A stretch of DNA of 64,000 nucleotides. Source: Grimontia celer. Lineage in GTDB: Bacteria > Pseudomonadota > Gammaproteobacteria > Enterobacterales > Vibrionaceae. The notes beneath the pieces were generated by a model that saw only the letters and a program-made list of their open reading frames with translations, ran no database searches and was not told the DNA's origin. Position numbers and translations under genes: made by a program. This document shows, piece by piece, positions 63,730 to 64,000 of this stretch (the first letter of the stretch is position 1; every line of letters starts with the position of its first letter). The stretch spans positions 686,586 through 750,585 of the forward strand of contig NZ_FIZX01000002.1 of the NCBI RefSeq assembly GCF_900055185.1, given 5' to 3'.

Positions 63730-64000
63730 ATGAGCAAAAATCGGGAAAAACTCACGCGGCGAGATTTTATGAAGGTGTCAGCCCATTTTGGGATGACCTC
63801 GACCCTTATCGCAGCAGGTACTTTGGGAGCAGGTGCCACGGTATCTTCACTGGCACGAGCAGCCGAAAGTACCCAAAAGGAACGCTATTCTGCGCCCCCT
63901 AAATTTCAACTTAAATTTGGTGCGTCCGGGTTTAACGAGAAGAACCTCGATATTCAAAAGTCGGCGCAGCTTTTCTTTGCAAGAGATCTGGAGGAGCGGA
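63730..64000 (+). CDS. TRAP-type substrate-binding protein with Tat signal, cut by the window end
   Basis: The first 90 residues are visible. The signal peptide has the twin-arginine pattern LTRRDFMKVSAHFGM and a hydrophobic core, and is cut near residue 45 (SLARAAES). The mature start FQLKFGASGFNEKNLDIQKS then LFFARDLEER fits TRAP DctP-like binding proteins. GGAGTGCGAGC precedes the ATG. The permease genes would be expected beyond the right edge. Confidence 0.75.
   Translation, partial: MSKNREKLTRRDFMKVSAHFGMTSTLIAAGTLGAGATVSSLARAAESTQKERYSAPPKFQLKFGASGFNEKNLDIQKSAQLFFARDLEER

Overview
The window is chromosomal DNA of a marine gammaproteobacterium, almost certainly Vibrionaceae. The evidence is a CqsS-type CAI-1 quorum-sensing kinase, Vibrio-like glycine-cleavage genes with an XRE/cupin regulator, and attC sites resembling the repeats of Vibrio superintegrons. 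A Grimontia/Enterovibrio-like genome is a guess from memory, not shown by the sequence.

Left part (1-23 kb) is mainly core and regulatory. It holds the 5' part of cqsS, a chemoreceptor, and the glycine/serine locus. gcvP, gcvH and sdaA run leftward; an XRE/cupin regulator and gcvT run rightward. The shared control region carries two near-identical palindromes and a PurR-like box. Then come a DnaJ-related protein, an EamA exporter, a large hybrid phosphorelay kinase, a YfcZ-family protein, an acyl-CoA ligase, a TetR regulator and acetate kinase.

Middle part (23-42.8 kb) is catabolic. An AraC regulator is divergent from nitrilase, an exported beta-propeller protein, a haem aldoxime dehydratase and an outer-membrane barrel protein. 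Directly next to it is a complete phenylacetate pathway: paaZ-G-I-J-A-B-C-D-E plus a fused hydratase/dehydrogenase on the minus strand, and paaK-X-Y on the plus strand. Read together, the enzymes could take an arylacetaldoxime to nitrile, to arylacetate, to the CoA ester and on to central metabolism.

Right part (42.8-64 kb) is accessory. Just after the paaKXY terminator lie two complete integron gene cassettes with attC sites and no integrase in view. They encode a translationally coupled pair, a HEPN-motif protein and, after the second attC, a membrane protein. Next are a DUF3088 protein, an NTF2-like protein beside an aldehyde dehydrogenase remnant, a TRAP transporter with a LuxR-type regulator, and a flavin monooxygenase/DUF2783/metallo-beta-lactamase-like/MarR module. 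A 156-bp MITE-like element with perfect ends abuts the marR stop codon. Then come an amidase with a branched-chain-type ABC transporter (permease and ATPase fused), an IclR regulator, a GMC oxidoreductase and the start of a Tat-exported TRAP-type binding protein.

No tRNA, rRNA, CRISPR array or intact transposase was seen. All functions are from sequence reading without database searches.
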